From: Clostridiales bacterium | GTDB taxonomy: Bacteria; Bacillota; Clostridia; Saccharofermentanales; Saccharofermentanaceae | Direction: 5' to 3' | Length of the DNA stretch: 35,379 bases | Assembly (NCBI GenBank): GCA_017551625.1 | Contig: JAFZLF010000053.1 | Span: 1 to 35,379 of the forward strand | Shown here: positions 24,206 through 31,874 of the stretch, piece after piece | Position numbering within the stretch: the stretch's first letter is position 1 | Layout of the letters: each line of letters starts with the position of its first letter | Position numbers and translations under genes: made by a program | Notes under the pieces: generated by a model | Databases searched by the model: none | What the model saw: the letters and a program-made list of their open reading frames with translations, nothing else | What the model was told of the DNA's origin: nothing

Positions 24206-25468
24206 TTACACGATCTGCAGCAGATAGAACTTCAGATAGTCAGTCTCGGGAATCGTCATCGCGACCGGGTGGTCCGGCGCGGCTCTTCGTTCTTCGATGA
24301 GCCGGAGCGTGACGCCGGCATCGTGCGCGGCCTCGAGAAGCATCTTCCGGAATAACTCATTCGGCATGAAATGCGAGCAGGAGCAGGTGGCCAGGTAGCC
24401 GCCCCGGGGCAGCATCTTCATGGCACGGTAATTGATCTCCTTATATCCGCGCTTGGCGTTATCCGTGGTCTTGCGGCTCTTGGTAAAGGCCGGCGGATCC
24501 AGGATGATGAAGTTATAGTCTGCGTGCTCTTCCGCAAGCTTCGGAAGAAGATCGAAGACATCTGCACATACGAAATCCATACGGTCGGAAAGGCCGTTAA
24601 TTCGAGCGTTCTCCTCGGCGGTATCCACGGCGAACTGCGAGACATCGACAGCGGTCACGTGCTCGGCGCCGCCCCTGGCAGCATTCAGCGCGAAGGAACC
24701 GGTATGCGTAAAGCAGTCGAGGACCTTCATGCCACGGGCGAGTTTGCTGACCGCGAGACGGTTGTACTTCTGATCGAGGAAGAAGCCGGTCTTCTGGCCG
24801 TTCTCGACATCGACGGTGTAGCGGATGCCGTTCTCGCAGATCCCGACACGCGGGGAGTCGGGGGTACCGACGAAATCTCCCTGATACCAGCCCTTCTCGA
24901 GCGGGAGCCCTTCGAGTTCCCGGATCTTCGCTTCGTTTCGCTCGAAGATGCCGCGGACGGTGACGCCGTCTTTTTGAAGCTCGTCAACAAGCGCACGGTA
25001 AATGATGTCCTTGACCTGTTCGGTGCCGTAGGAGAGGACCTCGGTACTGAGGATATCCTCATATCGGTCGACGGTGAGCCCGGGGATGCCGTCCGCTTCG
25101 CCGAAAATCAGGCGGCAGCAGGCATAGTCATCCTGCATCACGGTCCTTCGCATGTCGAGCGCATAGCGGACGCGGCGCTGCCAGAAAGCATCGCCAAAAG
25201 CCTCGTTGGCATTATTACTCAGGATCCGGATGCGGATCTTACTGCTTTTACTGAGAAAACCGGTGCCGAGGTAACGGCTCTTCTGCGAGAATACATCGAC
25301 AAGTGCGCCGTTTTCTATCCCGGCGTCCTCGGGAAATGCGCCGTCCTTTGCGGCGGTGCCGTTATACTCGAGGATCTCGGTATCGTATACCCACGGATGG
25401 CCGCGCTTGATGGCGCCCTCCGCTTTTTCGGTCACGACCGCTCTCGCAAAAGCTCTTTCCTGTTTCAT
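24206..25468 (-). CDS. RlmI-like class I SAM-dependent rRNA methyltransferase
   Basis: A 420-residue RNA methyltransferase of the RlmI/RlmK group, which makes m5C in 23S rRNA. An N-terminal PUA-like domain (about 1-75: ARAVVTEKAEGAIKRGHPWVYDTEI) is followed by an EEHEP-like middle domain and a Rossmann fold (about 190-420). SAM motif I is VLDCFTHTGSFALNAARGG, motif IV is ILDPPAFTKS and the catalytic Cys region is YLATCSCSHFM. I take ATG 25468 as start because the preceding NAD synthase ends in ATGA (stop 25465-25467), giving coupled translation. The frame runs on upstream for 57 codons, but those overlap NAD synthase and look non-native. The exact rRNA position is inferred from the family. 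It is the last gene of the - strand operon. Confidence 0.9.
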   Translation of the reverse strand: MKQERAFARAVVTEKAEGAIKRGHPWVYDTEILEYNGTAAKDGAFPEDAGIENGALVDVFSQKSRYLGTGFLSKSSKIRIRILSNNANEAFGDAFWQRRVRYALDMRRTVMQDDYACCRLIFGEADGIPGLTVDRYEDILSTEVLSYGTEQVKDIIYRALVDELQKDGVTVRGIFERNEAKIRELEGLPLEKGWYQGDFVGTPDSPRVGICENGIRYTVDVENGQKTGFFLDQKYNRLAVSKLARGMKVLDCFTHTGSFALNAARGGAEHVTAVDVSQFAVDTAEENARINGLSDRMDFVCADVFDLLPKLAEEHADYNFIILDPPAFTKSRKTTDNAKRGYKEINYRAMKMLPRGGYLATCSCSHFMPNELFRKMLLEAAHDAGVTLRLIEERRAAPDHPVAMTIPETDYLKFYLLQIV

Positions 25469-27393
25469 GTGTCGAGCACCGTCCGGAGTTCCTCGAGGAA
25501 GACCTTCGATGTCGCATCGGAAGGGAGCCTCAGATCCCCACGCGGAGACAGATCCACGGAGCCGACCTTCGGGCCGTCCGGCAGGCAGGAGCGCTTGAAC
25601 TGCTGGCTGATGAAGCGGCGCAGGAAGTTCTCCTCCCACTTGTAGATCGTCTCGTCATCGTAGGCGCCGGCAAAAGCGATCTTGGCAAGACGGTAGATCT
25701 TCGACGGAGCGAAGCCGAGGCGTACGAAGTAGTAGAGGAAGAAATCGTGGAGCTCGTATGGCCCGACGAGATCCTCGGTCTTCTGCGCGATCGTGCCGTC
25801 CTCGGACGGGGGCAGGAGTTCCGGAGAAACCGGGGTGTCGAGGATGTCACGCAGAACAGAAGCGAGCTCCGGCTGCGAGGCGCTCACACGGTCCGCCTCG
25901 TATGCAACGATGTATCGGATCAGTGTTTTTGGCACGGAACCGTTTACGGCATACATCGACATGTGGTCGCCGTTATAGGTCGCCCAGCCGAGGGCAAGCT
26001 CGCTGAGATCGCCGGTACCGACGACGAGGGAACCCTCGTCGTTGCCGAGGTCCATGAGAAGTTGGGTGCGCTCTCTGGCCTGCGCGTTTTCAAAGGCGAC
26101 ATTGTGGTTATCCATATCGTGCCCGATATCCTTGAAGTGCTGGGTGACGCTGTCCTTGATGGAGATCTCGTCGATCTTCGCGCCGTAAGCCTTGGCGAGC
26201 TCGATGGAATTGTTCTTCGTCCTGGATGTCGTGCCGAAGCAGGGCATCGTGATGGCGTGGATGTCTTTCTTCGGAAGGCCCATGATGTCGAAAGCTCGGG
26301 CACAGACGAGGAAGGCGAGGGTGGAGTCGAGTCCGCCCGAGAGACCCAGGATGACCTTCTTGCAGTTGATGTGCGTCATGCGGGTAACGAGACCCATCGC
26401 CTGCATGGTGAGGATCTGCTCGCAGCGCCCTGTGATCTCATCCTTGTTTTCCGGAACGAAGGGGTTCGTCGGAACGGGACGGATGAGAGAGAGCTCCGGG
26501 TTCAGTTCCTGCTCAAAACTGATGAAGTCGAAGTCCGAGTCCGCGCTGCTATTGGCAAAGTCGGTCCTCCAGGCGGTGTCGCGCATGCGCTCGCCCGAGA
26601 GGAGCTTGAGATCGATGTCGGTGTAGATCGCTCCCGATGCAAAAGCACTGTTCCTTCTGAGTTCTCTTCCGTTTTCGTAGATATAGTCTGTTCCCGCGAA
26701 GATCAGGTCGGTGGTCGACTCGCCGACGCCGGCATTCGCGTAGATGTAGGCGGCATGAAGTTTTCTGCTCTGCGCGGTAAGAAGCTCTTCCGTCTTTTTG
26801 GCGGCGCCGACCGTATAGGAACGGGCGGAGAGGACGGCCATGATGTGGCATCCCGCGAGCGCGGCGTCGACATCGTCTGAGATCGGGGCGCGCAGGTCTT
26901 CGTCGAAGAAAACGCCGAAGGAGAAGAGATCGTCCTCACAGAAGTAGAGCGGCTGGCCGAAGGTGATCTCGTCGCTGAAGTATTCGTCATAGAAAGTGCC
27001 GCTTACTTCGTAAGGGGAGAAGTAGCGGGATTCTTCCGCGCTTAAGGTGAGCTTGACGTTACAGCCCAGCACGATTCCCTGATGCAGGACCACGGCCAGA
27101 TTCAGGAGTTTCCCCTCAATGGAGGCGGGAAGGCCGATGATGAAGGTCTGCGGAGCCTCGGAGGTCTCCTCGGCGATGCGGTAGAGGGCGTCCCAGGCCT
27201 TATCGATAAAGGACTCCTGCAGGAACAGGTCACCGCATGTCGCGCCGGTGACACAGAGCTCCGGGAAGACCAGAAGCGCACAGTCCTTGTCTGCGCTGTT
27301 GACGCAGGCGATGATCTCGTCCGCATTGTAGTCGATATTGGCGACCCGCATCTTCGGGGTCACTGCGCCTACTCGTAAAAAACCGTCTCTCAT
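25465..27393 (-). CDS. nadE: NAD(+) synthase with a two-domain, glutaminase-type architecture
   Basis: A 642-residue two-domain NAD synthase. The N-terminal nitrilase-fold glutaminase (about 1-275) keeps the catalytic Glu E45 (FPELCVTG) and Lys K114 (NVKLTL). The nucleophile Cys, expected in a VEICED-type motif, is replaced by Asp: the segment reads GVFFDEDLRAP, with D164. The C-terminal synthetase (about 325-642) is intact, with SGGLDS at 352-357, which makes NAD from deamido-NAD, ATP and ammonia. If the alignment is right, the enzyme cannot hydrolyse glutamine and would need free ammonia. C152 and C182 lie nearby but not at the expected position. RBS AGGAGG precedes ATG 27393. The gene overlaps both neighbours by ATGA. 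Confidence 0.93.
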   Translation of the reverse strand: MRDGFLRVGAVTPKMRVANIDYNADEIIACVNSADKDCALLVFPELCVTGATCGDLFLQESFIDKAWDALYRIAEETSEAPQTFIIGLPASIEGKLLNLAVVLHQGIVLGCNVKLTLSAEESRYFSPYEVSGTFYDEYFSDEITFGQPLYFCEDDLFSFGVFFDEDLRAPISDDVDAALAGCHIMAVLSARSYTVGAAKKTEELLTAQSRKLHAAYIYANAGVGESTTDLIFAGTDYIYENGRELRRNSAFASGAIYTDIDLKLLSGERMRDTAWRTDFANSSADSDFDFISFEQELNPELSLIRPVPTNPFVPENKDEITGRCEQILTMQAMGLVTRMTHINCKKVILGLSGGLDSTLAFLVCARAFDIMGLPKKDIHAITMPCFGTTSRTKNNSIELAKAYGAKIDEISIKDSVTQHFKDIGHDMDNHNVAFENAQARERTQLLMDLGNDEGSLVVGTGDLSELALGWATYNGDHMSMYAVNGSVPKTLIRYIVAYEADRVSASQPELASVLRDILDTPVSPELLPPSEDGTIAQKTEDLVGPYELHDFFLYYFVRLGFAPSKIYRLAKIAFAGAYDDETIYKWEENFLRRFISQQFKRSCLPDGPKVGSVDLSPRGDLRLPSDATSKVFLEELRTVLDT

Positions 27394-28541
27394 ACCTGTT
27401 CCTCCTCATTTGTTTCCGCTGTAGCCTCCGTTGCAGTTTCCGCTGCTGTTCCGGATGCTGTTTCTGCGGTGATTGCTTCTACTGAAGAAGCGGTCTGTCC
27501 ATCGTCCTGCTTATATACCTGCGCCAGGAGGGCGTCGAAATTACTGTAGTACATCTGCGAATTCTCGATCACGTAGCCATAGAGTGCACGTGGCTGCTTC
27601 TCGTGCACGGCCTTACAGAGCACCTCGGCCTGGTTCTCGTCCTTCACCACGAAACGGAGACACTCGTGATGCTTCGTGAAGAATACCGCCTGATAGATCG
27701 GCTTACTGTTGACCTGATTGACCTTGTTCGGGTACATCCACACTACATCCGCGATCGTCAGGATCTGCGGTGCGATCGTCGCGGTGACGACGTGCTTGTC
27801 ACTTACATAGATCGTGCCGAACTGCAGGACCGGTGTCCGGAACTCAGCGTCGAGGTCCGAAGCCGTCATCGATTCTCTGGACAGACGGTTGTCGATCTTC
27901 TTGAGGTGCTTCTTACTGATAAATGACGTCAGGATGAGCCAGAGACCGCAGACGAGCAGTACGAGCTCGAGGAAGATATACAGACTCGCCTCGCTCAGGA
28001 TGACTTTCTGCATCGGGACCATGACGAACATCTTATCGGCGACCTGGTTTCTTACGGAGGCCGGAGCCTGTGCCGCGTCGAAATACTCGTTCAAGTAGAC
28101 CATGGTCTTGGGGTTGATCTCATCGATATAGCCCCGGCAGTTGATGCTCTCTTTAAGCAGGGACTCATCTCCGCTCTCGAGGTAGGCCCATGTCTGCTCC
28201 ATGACCTTATCGGCCTTCGACTCGAATTTCTTCGGCATATATACGATAAGATACGCATCGTTGCCGTCATCGTCTACGGCCGGGCACAGATAGAATCTGC
28301 CGTCCGAGTTCTCGGCGAACCAGTCGTATATGGAGTAGGTCTTGCCGCGGTAAAACTGGTCTTTCTTATACGAATCGGTCGGCGTGGCGAAGACGTTTCT
28401 GCTCGCCAGATAGTACTTCGTGTGCTGCGGCAGAAGCCCCACCGCGATCAAAATGGCGAAGACGATACAGACCAGTCCGCCGATGATCTTCGCACTCCTG
28501 TTGGCGTTGTTGATTTTCTTGATGATAGATGTCTGGCTCAT
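27390..28541 (-). CDS. Two-helix membrane protein, hypothetical
   Basis: A 383-residue protein, not firmly recognised. A membrane helix at about 17-38 (SAKIIGGLVCIVFAILIAVGLL) is followed by an outside or lumenal domain (about 40-180) and a second helix (about 186-208, LYIFLELVLLVCGLWLILTSFI). Then comes a cytoplasmic domain (about 209-345), in which ISKKHLKKIDNRLSRES and VVTATIAPQILTIADVVWMYP suggest a PH-like or YcxB-like fold. The last 35 residues are low complexity (Ala, Thr, Glu; ATEATAETNEEEQV). RBS GGAAGG supports ATG 28541. It is the first gene of the operon, and its stop overlaps the NAD synthase start. Why a membrane protein is coupled to NAD synthesis is unclear. Confidence 0.72.
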   Translation of the reverse strand: MSQTSIIKKINNANRSAKIIGGLVCIVFAILIAVGLLPQHTKYYLASRNVFATPTDSYKKDQFYRGKTYSIYDWFAENSDGRFYLCPAVDDDGNDAYLIVYMPKKFESKADKVMEQTWAYLESGDESLLKESINCRGYIDEINPKTMVYLNEYFDAAQAPASVRNQVADKMFVMVPMQKVILSEASLYIFLELVLLVCGLWLILTSFISKKHLKKIDNRLSRESMTASDLDAEFRTPVLQFGTIYVSDKHVVTATIAPQILTIADVVWMYPNKVNQVNSKPIYQAVFFTKHHECLRFVVKDENQAEVLCKAVHEKQPRALYGYVIENSQMYYSNFDALLAQVYKQDDGQTASSVEAITAETASGTAAETATEATAETNEEEQV

Positions 28542-28735
28542 ATGTTTTTCCTTCCGGCCGATCCCCCCCTGATTGGCGAAGCCGGGGCTTCATGTGCTCG
28601 CGGGTTCTCAGTTCCTGTTGTTCTTTATCCTTGTGAAAAGCACTTAATCAGTATATCATATTAGGGTATGGGTCGGCAGAACAAATCCTGTCAGATACCC
28701 GTCCTGAAAGAAAGATATATGAGGAACTGAGGAAA

Positions 28736-29809
28736 ATGGACGAACTGAATACGAACCCGGAAAACGGGATGAACATAAATCCGGAAAGTGCCCCGCAGAC
28801 ACCTGCGGGACCACTTGATCCGCAGACTTTTGCCCCGCAGGCGCAGCCATCTGTCTTGGAGCCGCAGGCTTTCGCTCCGCAGGCACAGGCCTTTGTGCCG
28901 CAGGGGGCGGCAAAGACCGCGGGCCCGCTTCCGCCATTCACCGCACAGGAGATCCGCTCCTTCCGCCACAAGGCCGAGGTGCCGATCTACACCGCGATGG
29001 TGATCTTTAACATCTTCGTCATTGTTTTTGCTTTTGTCGCTGCGATCCTGGCTTTCTTTGATGTCGGACCGCTTACGGGAACGACCGGTGCCATGATCAA
29101 CCAGCTCATCCTGGGCATCCCGGCGGAAGCGGCGGCGCACGTCGAGATCCTGGTCATCCTGGTCGGACTTCCGGTCGTTCTGCTCTTTGCCGTGTACCTC
29201 TACTATGCACAGTACCGCGCCAATGCCATCCGCATTACGGAGAAGAACTTCCCCGAGATCTATGAGGTCGTGGAGGACTATGCCAGAAGACTCGGCATGA
29301 AGCGCGTCCCGAAGGTCTACCTGACGCAGGAAAACGGCGTCATGAATGCATTTGCGACCTTCATCCTGAGAAGACAGTATATCGTCCTGATGACCGACCT
29401 TTTCGAGGTGGCTTATCTCGAGCACCACGATCTTACGAGCATCAAGTTCATCATCGGGCACGAGATGACCCACATCCGGCTCAAGCATGCGACATTCTCG
29501 TACACCATGAGTATCCTTTTTGCCGAGTACATCCCGATCCTCTCGACAGCACTTTCCCGTGCGAGAGAGTACAGCTGCGACCGCGTGGCCCAGCATCTCG
29601 TCGGTGTCAGCGGCGTCGAGCCGATGCTCGCGCTCATCGTCGGCAAGCACCTCTATAAGAAGGTCGACATCGAGGATTACGTCAAGCATTGTCACGAGAC
29701 ACGCGGATTCTTCGTCTTCCTCGTGAACATGCTGAGCACGCACCCTATCATGCCGAAGCGTATCCAGGCACTCCTTAAGGACCACGGATCCGGAAGGCTG
29801 TTCTTCTGA
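28736..29809 (+). CDS. M48-family membrane zinc metalloprotease
   Basis: A 357-residue peptidase of the M48 (HtpX/Ste24-like) group. A disordered Gln/Pro/Ala N-terminus (about 1-70) precedes two membrane helices (about 81-107 and 135-158) and the protease domain. The zinc site is H242-E-M-T-H246 in IIGHEMTHIRLKH, and the third ligand is the Glu in SRAREYSCDR, as in M48 enzymes. These proteases clear damaged membrane proteins or process lipoproteins; the substrate is unknown. The repeated N-terminal PQxF/PQAQ segments are unusual for the family and resemble the low-complexity ends of other proteins in this window. RBS GAGGAA lies just before ATG 28736. It is divergent from the membrane protein/nadE operon. 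Confidence 0.87.
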   Translation: MDELNTNPENGMNINPESAPQTPAGPLDPQTFAPQAQPSVLEPQAFAPQAQAFVPQGAAKTAGPLPPFTAQEIRSFRHKAEVPIYTAMVIFNIFVIVFAFVAAILAFFDVGPLTGTTGAMINQLILGIPAEAAAHVEILVILVGLPVVLLFAVYLYYAQYRANAIRITEKNFPEIYEVVEDYARRLGMKRVPKVYLTQENGVMNAFATFILRRQYIVLMTDLFEVAYLEHHDLTSIKFIIGHEMTHIRLKHATFSYTMSILFAEYIPILSTALSRAREYSCDRVAQHLVGVSGVEPMLALIVGKHLYKKVDIEDYVKHCHETRGFFVFLVNMLSTHPIMPKRIQALLKDHGSGRLFF

Positions 29810-29894
29810 AAACCGGGTATTCATGCAATTTGAATAAAATCATCTTGCAAAAACAAGAAAGCCGAATGAAAAAGTAGAATTTCGAAAACAGGCG

Positions 29895-29928
29895 TTGACA
29901 AGCGTTCTCGAAACCTATTTACTATATA
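29895..29928 (+). promoter_or_regulatory. Promoter of the DRE-TIM acyltransferase gene
   Basis: TTGACA (29895-29900) is a perfect -35. The -10 is less certain: TTTACT (29918-29923, 17-bp spacer) or TACTAT (29920-29925, 19-bp spacer). The leader to ATG 29979 is about 45 nt, with RBS AGGAGG at 29965-29970. Confidence 0.6.
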
Positions 29929-29978
29929 CATGCGCAAAGACGTGCGAAACGAAAATTTGCAAGCAGGAGGAACAAATC

Positions 29979-31376
29979 ATGAAAAACATCGCGCTGAGTG
30001 ACAAGAGTAATCTTCTGGAACAGGATCCGTATCAGTATACGCTGCAGGATGTCGAGAAGCCGGAGCTTTTCCGTGAACTGTTCCCGTATGCCGAAGTCCC
30101 GAAGATCGCTTACAACTACCGGAAAGTTCCGATGAACATGCCGGAGAATATCTATATCACCGATACGACATTCCGTGACGGCCAGCAGTCCCGCGCGCCG
30201 TACACGACCGAGCAGATGGTCGAGATCTATAAGATGCTGCACCGCCTCGGCGGCCCGAAGGGCATCATCCGCCAGACCGAGTTCTTCGTCTATTCCGATA
30301 AGGATCGAAAAGCACTTGAGCAGTGTATGGCTCTCGGGTATAAGTTCCCGGAGATCACGACATGGATCCGCGCGACGAAGTCCGACTTCGCGCTCGTCCG
30401 CAACATCGGCATCAAGGAGACAGGTATCCTCGTGTCCTGCTCCGACTACCATATCTTCAATAAGATGGGGCTTACCCGTAAGCAGGCCCTCGAGAAGTAC
30501 ATCGGCATCGTGACCGACGCGATCGATGCAGGACTTCGTCCGCGCTGCCACTTCGAGGACATCACCCGTGCTGACTTCTACGGCTTCGTCGTACCTTTTG
30601 CCACGGCCCTGATGAGACTTTCCGAAGAGAGCGGCATTCCGGTCAAGATCCGTGCCTGCGATACGATGGGCTACGGTGTTCCGTTCCCGGGCGTCGCGCT
30701 TCCGAGATCCGTATCGGGTATCATCTACGGTCTGCAGCATTATGCTGGCGTACCGTGTGAGATGCTCGAGTGGCATGGCCATAATGACTTCTATAAGGGC
30801 GTCGTCAATGCTTCGACTGCATGGCTCTATGGTGCCCAGGCCGTCAACTGCTCGCTCCTCGGTATCGGCGAGAGAACAGGTAATGTACCGCTCGAGGCGA
30901 TGGTCTTCGAGTATGCCCAGCTCAGAGGTACCCTCGACGGCATGGATTCCCGTGTGATCACTGAGATCGCAGACTATATCTCCCGTGAGACCCACTACGA
31001 GCTGCCGCCGATGACACCTTTCGTCGGAAAGAACTTCAACGTTACTAAGGCCGGTATCCACGCAGATGGACTTCTGAAGGATCCGGAGATCTATAACATC
31101 TTCGATACGGAGGCGCTTCTGGATCGCCCGCCGCTCGTTGCGGTAAGTAATGTATCCGGATTGGCGGGGATCGCCTGCTGGATCAACAACTACTACCGTC
31201 TGGCCGGTGAGAGTGCTGTCAGTAAGAAAGATCCCTTTATCGCCAAGATGAAGGAATGGATCGATGCCCAGTACGATGGCGGCCGTGTGACCGTGATCTC
31301 CGATGAGGAACTGGTTCATCTTCTGGAAGAAACGGCGCCGGAGGTGTATCAGAGGATCGCCCGTCCGAAGATCTGA
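29979..31376 (+). CDS. DRE-TIM acyltransferase: isopropylmalate / homocitrate / Re-citrate synthase group
   Basis: A 465-residue cytoplasmic enzyme that condenses an acyl-CoA with a 2-oxo acid. The DRE-TIM barrel signature is ITDTTFRDGQQSRAPYT (about residues 56-72), and metal ligands lie in EWHGHND (HxH). It lacks the C-terminal leucine-regulatory LeuA domain; the C-terminus is short (ISDEELVHLLEETAPEVYQRIARPKI). The sequence resembles the clostridial group annotated as 2-isopropylmalate synthase that includes Re-type citrate synthase, as characterised in Clostridium kluyveri. Which reaction it performs is open. No leu, lys or other TCA genes are nearby. ATG 29979 is chosen for AGGAGG at 29965-29970; the frame extends upstream through the promoter. 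A terminator follows 22 bp after the stop. Confidence 0.88.
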   Translation: MKNIALSDKSNLLEQDPYQYTLQDVEKPELFRELFPYAEVPKIAYNYRKVPMNMPENIYITDTTFRDGQQSRAPYTTEQMVEIYKMLHRLGGPKGIIRQTEFFVYSDKDRKALEQCMALGYKFPEITTWIRATKSDFALVRNIGIKETGILVSCSDYHIFNKMGLTRKQALEKYIGIVTDAIDAGLRPRCHFEDITRADFYGFVVPFATALMRLSEESGIPVKIRACDTMGYGVPFPGVALPRSVSGIIYGLQHYAGVPCEMLEWHGHNDFYKGVVNASTAWLYGAQAVNCSLLGIGERTGNVPLEAMVFEYAQLRGTLDGMDSRVITEIADYISRETHYELPPMTPFVGKNFNVTKAGIHADGLLKDPEIYNIFDTEALLDRPPLVAVSNVSGLAGIACWINNYYRLAGESAVSKKDPFIAKMKEWIDAQYDGGRVTVISDEELVHLLEETAPEVYQRIARPKI

Positions 31377-31397
31377 GCAACACAGTAAATAGAAAAT

Positions 31398-31465
31398 AAA
31401 AAGTATCTCTTTTGCGACTCAAACAGTTTGCTAACGCAAAACTCGTCGCTTAAGAGATACTTTTT
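31398..31465. terminator. Large terminator-like inverted repeat, copy 2 (bidirectional)
   Basis: A perfect 14-bp outer stem, AAAAAGTATCTCTT (31398-31411) with AAGAGATACTTTTT (31452-31465), encloses GCGAC/GTCGC (31414-31418/31445-31449) and AGTTTGC/GCAAAACT (31425-31431/31436-31443) around the loop TAAC. The bulge is asymmetric (TCAAAC on the left, C on the right), as in the element at 17393-17478. T-runs flank both sides, so it can end transcription from either strand. Confidence 0.8.
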
Positions 31466-31501
31466 GTTTCTCCCAATTCTGTGTTGCTCAGATCTTCGCA
31501 C

Positions 31502-31801
31502 CAGTCTCCTTTTGGTCTCCTTTTGCTTTGAAAAGAGACCGTTTGGAGACTCAGTCTCTTTTTGGTCTCCTTTTGCTTTGAAAAGAGACCGTTTGGAGAC
31601 TCAGTCTCTTTTTGGTCTCCTTTTGCCTTGAAAAGAGACCGTTTGGAGACTCAGTCTCTTTTTGGTCTCCTTTTGCTTTGAAAAGAGACCGTTTGGAGAC
31701 TCAGTCTCCTTTTGGTCTCCTTTTGCTTTGAAAAGAGACCGTTTGGAGACTCAGTCTCCTTTTGGTCTCCTTTTGCTTTGAAAAGAGACCGTTTGGAGAC
31801 T
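31502..31801. repeat. Six tandem 50-bp units, each a nested hairpin
   Basis: Six nearly identical 50-bp units start at 31502, 31552, 31602, 31652, 31702 and 31752. Within a unit, AGTCTCC (or AGTCTCT) at the left end pairs with GGAGACT at the right end. Inside, GGTCTC pairs with GAGACC and TTTT with AAAA around the loop GCTTTG. Variation is confined to a few C/T changes; the one in the outer arm keeps pairing as a wobble. As 50 is not a multiple of three, the array is not coding. The units follow terminator copy 2. The 31802-31874 remainder before the next gene shows nothing further. Confidence 0.9.
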
Positions 31802-31874
31802 GGATTGTGTGACGATGAATCATCAATATCCGCACTCAAGTGTGACAGAGCTTTTGTAGCAGAGCATCGAGCGG

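Noticed and set aside
29922..31319. A 465-codon open frame antisense to the DRE-TIM gene
   Set aside because: It is a shadow of a well-supported gene caused by GC-biased codons, with no start signals.
31502..31801. CRISPR array
   Set aside because: The entire unit is conserved, leaving no spacers.
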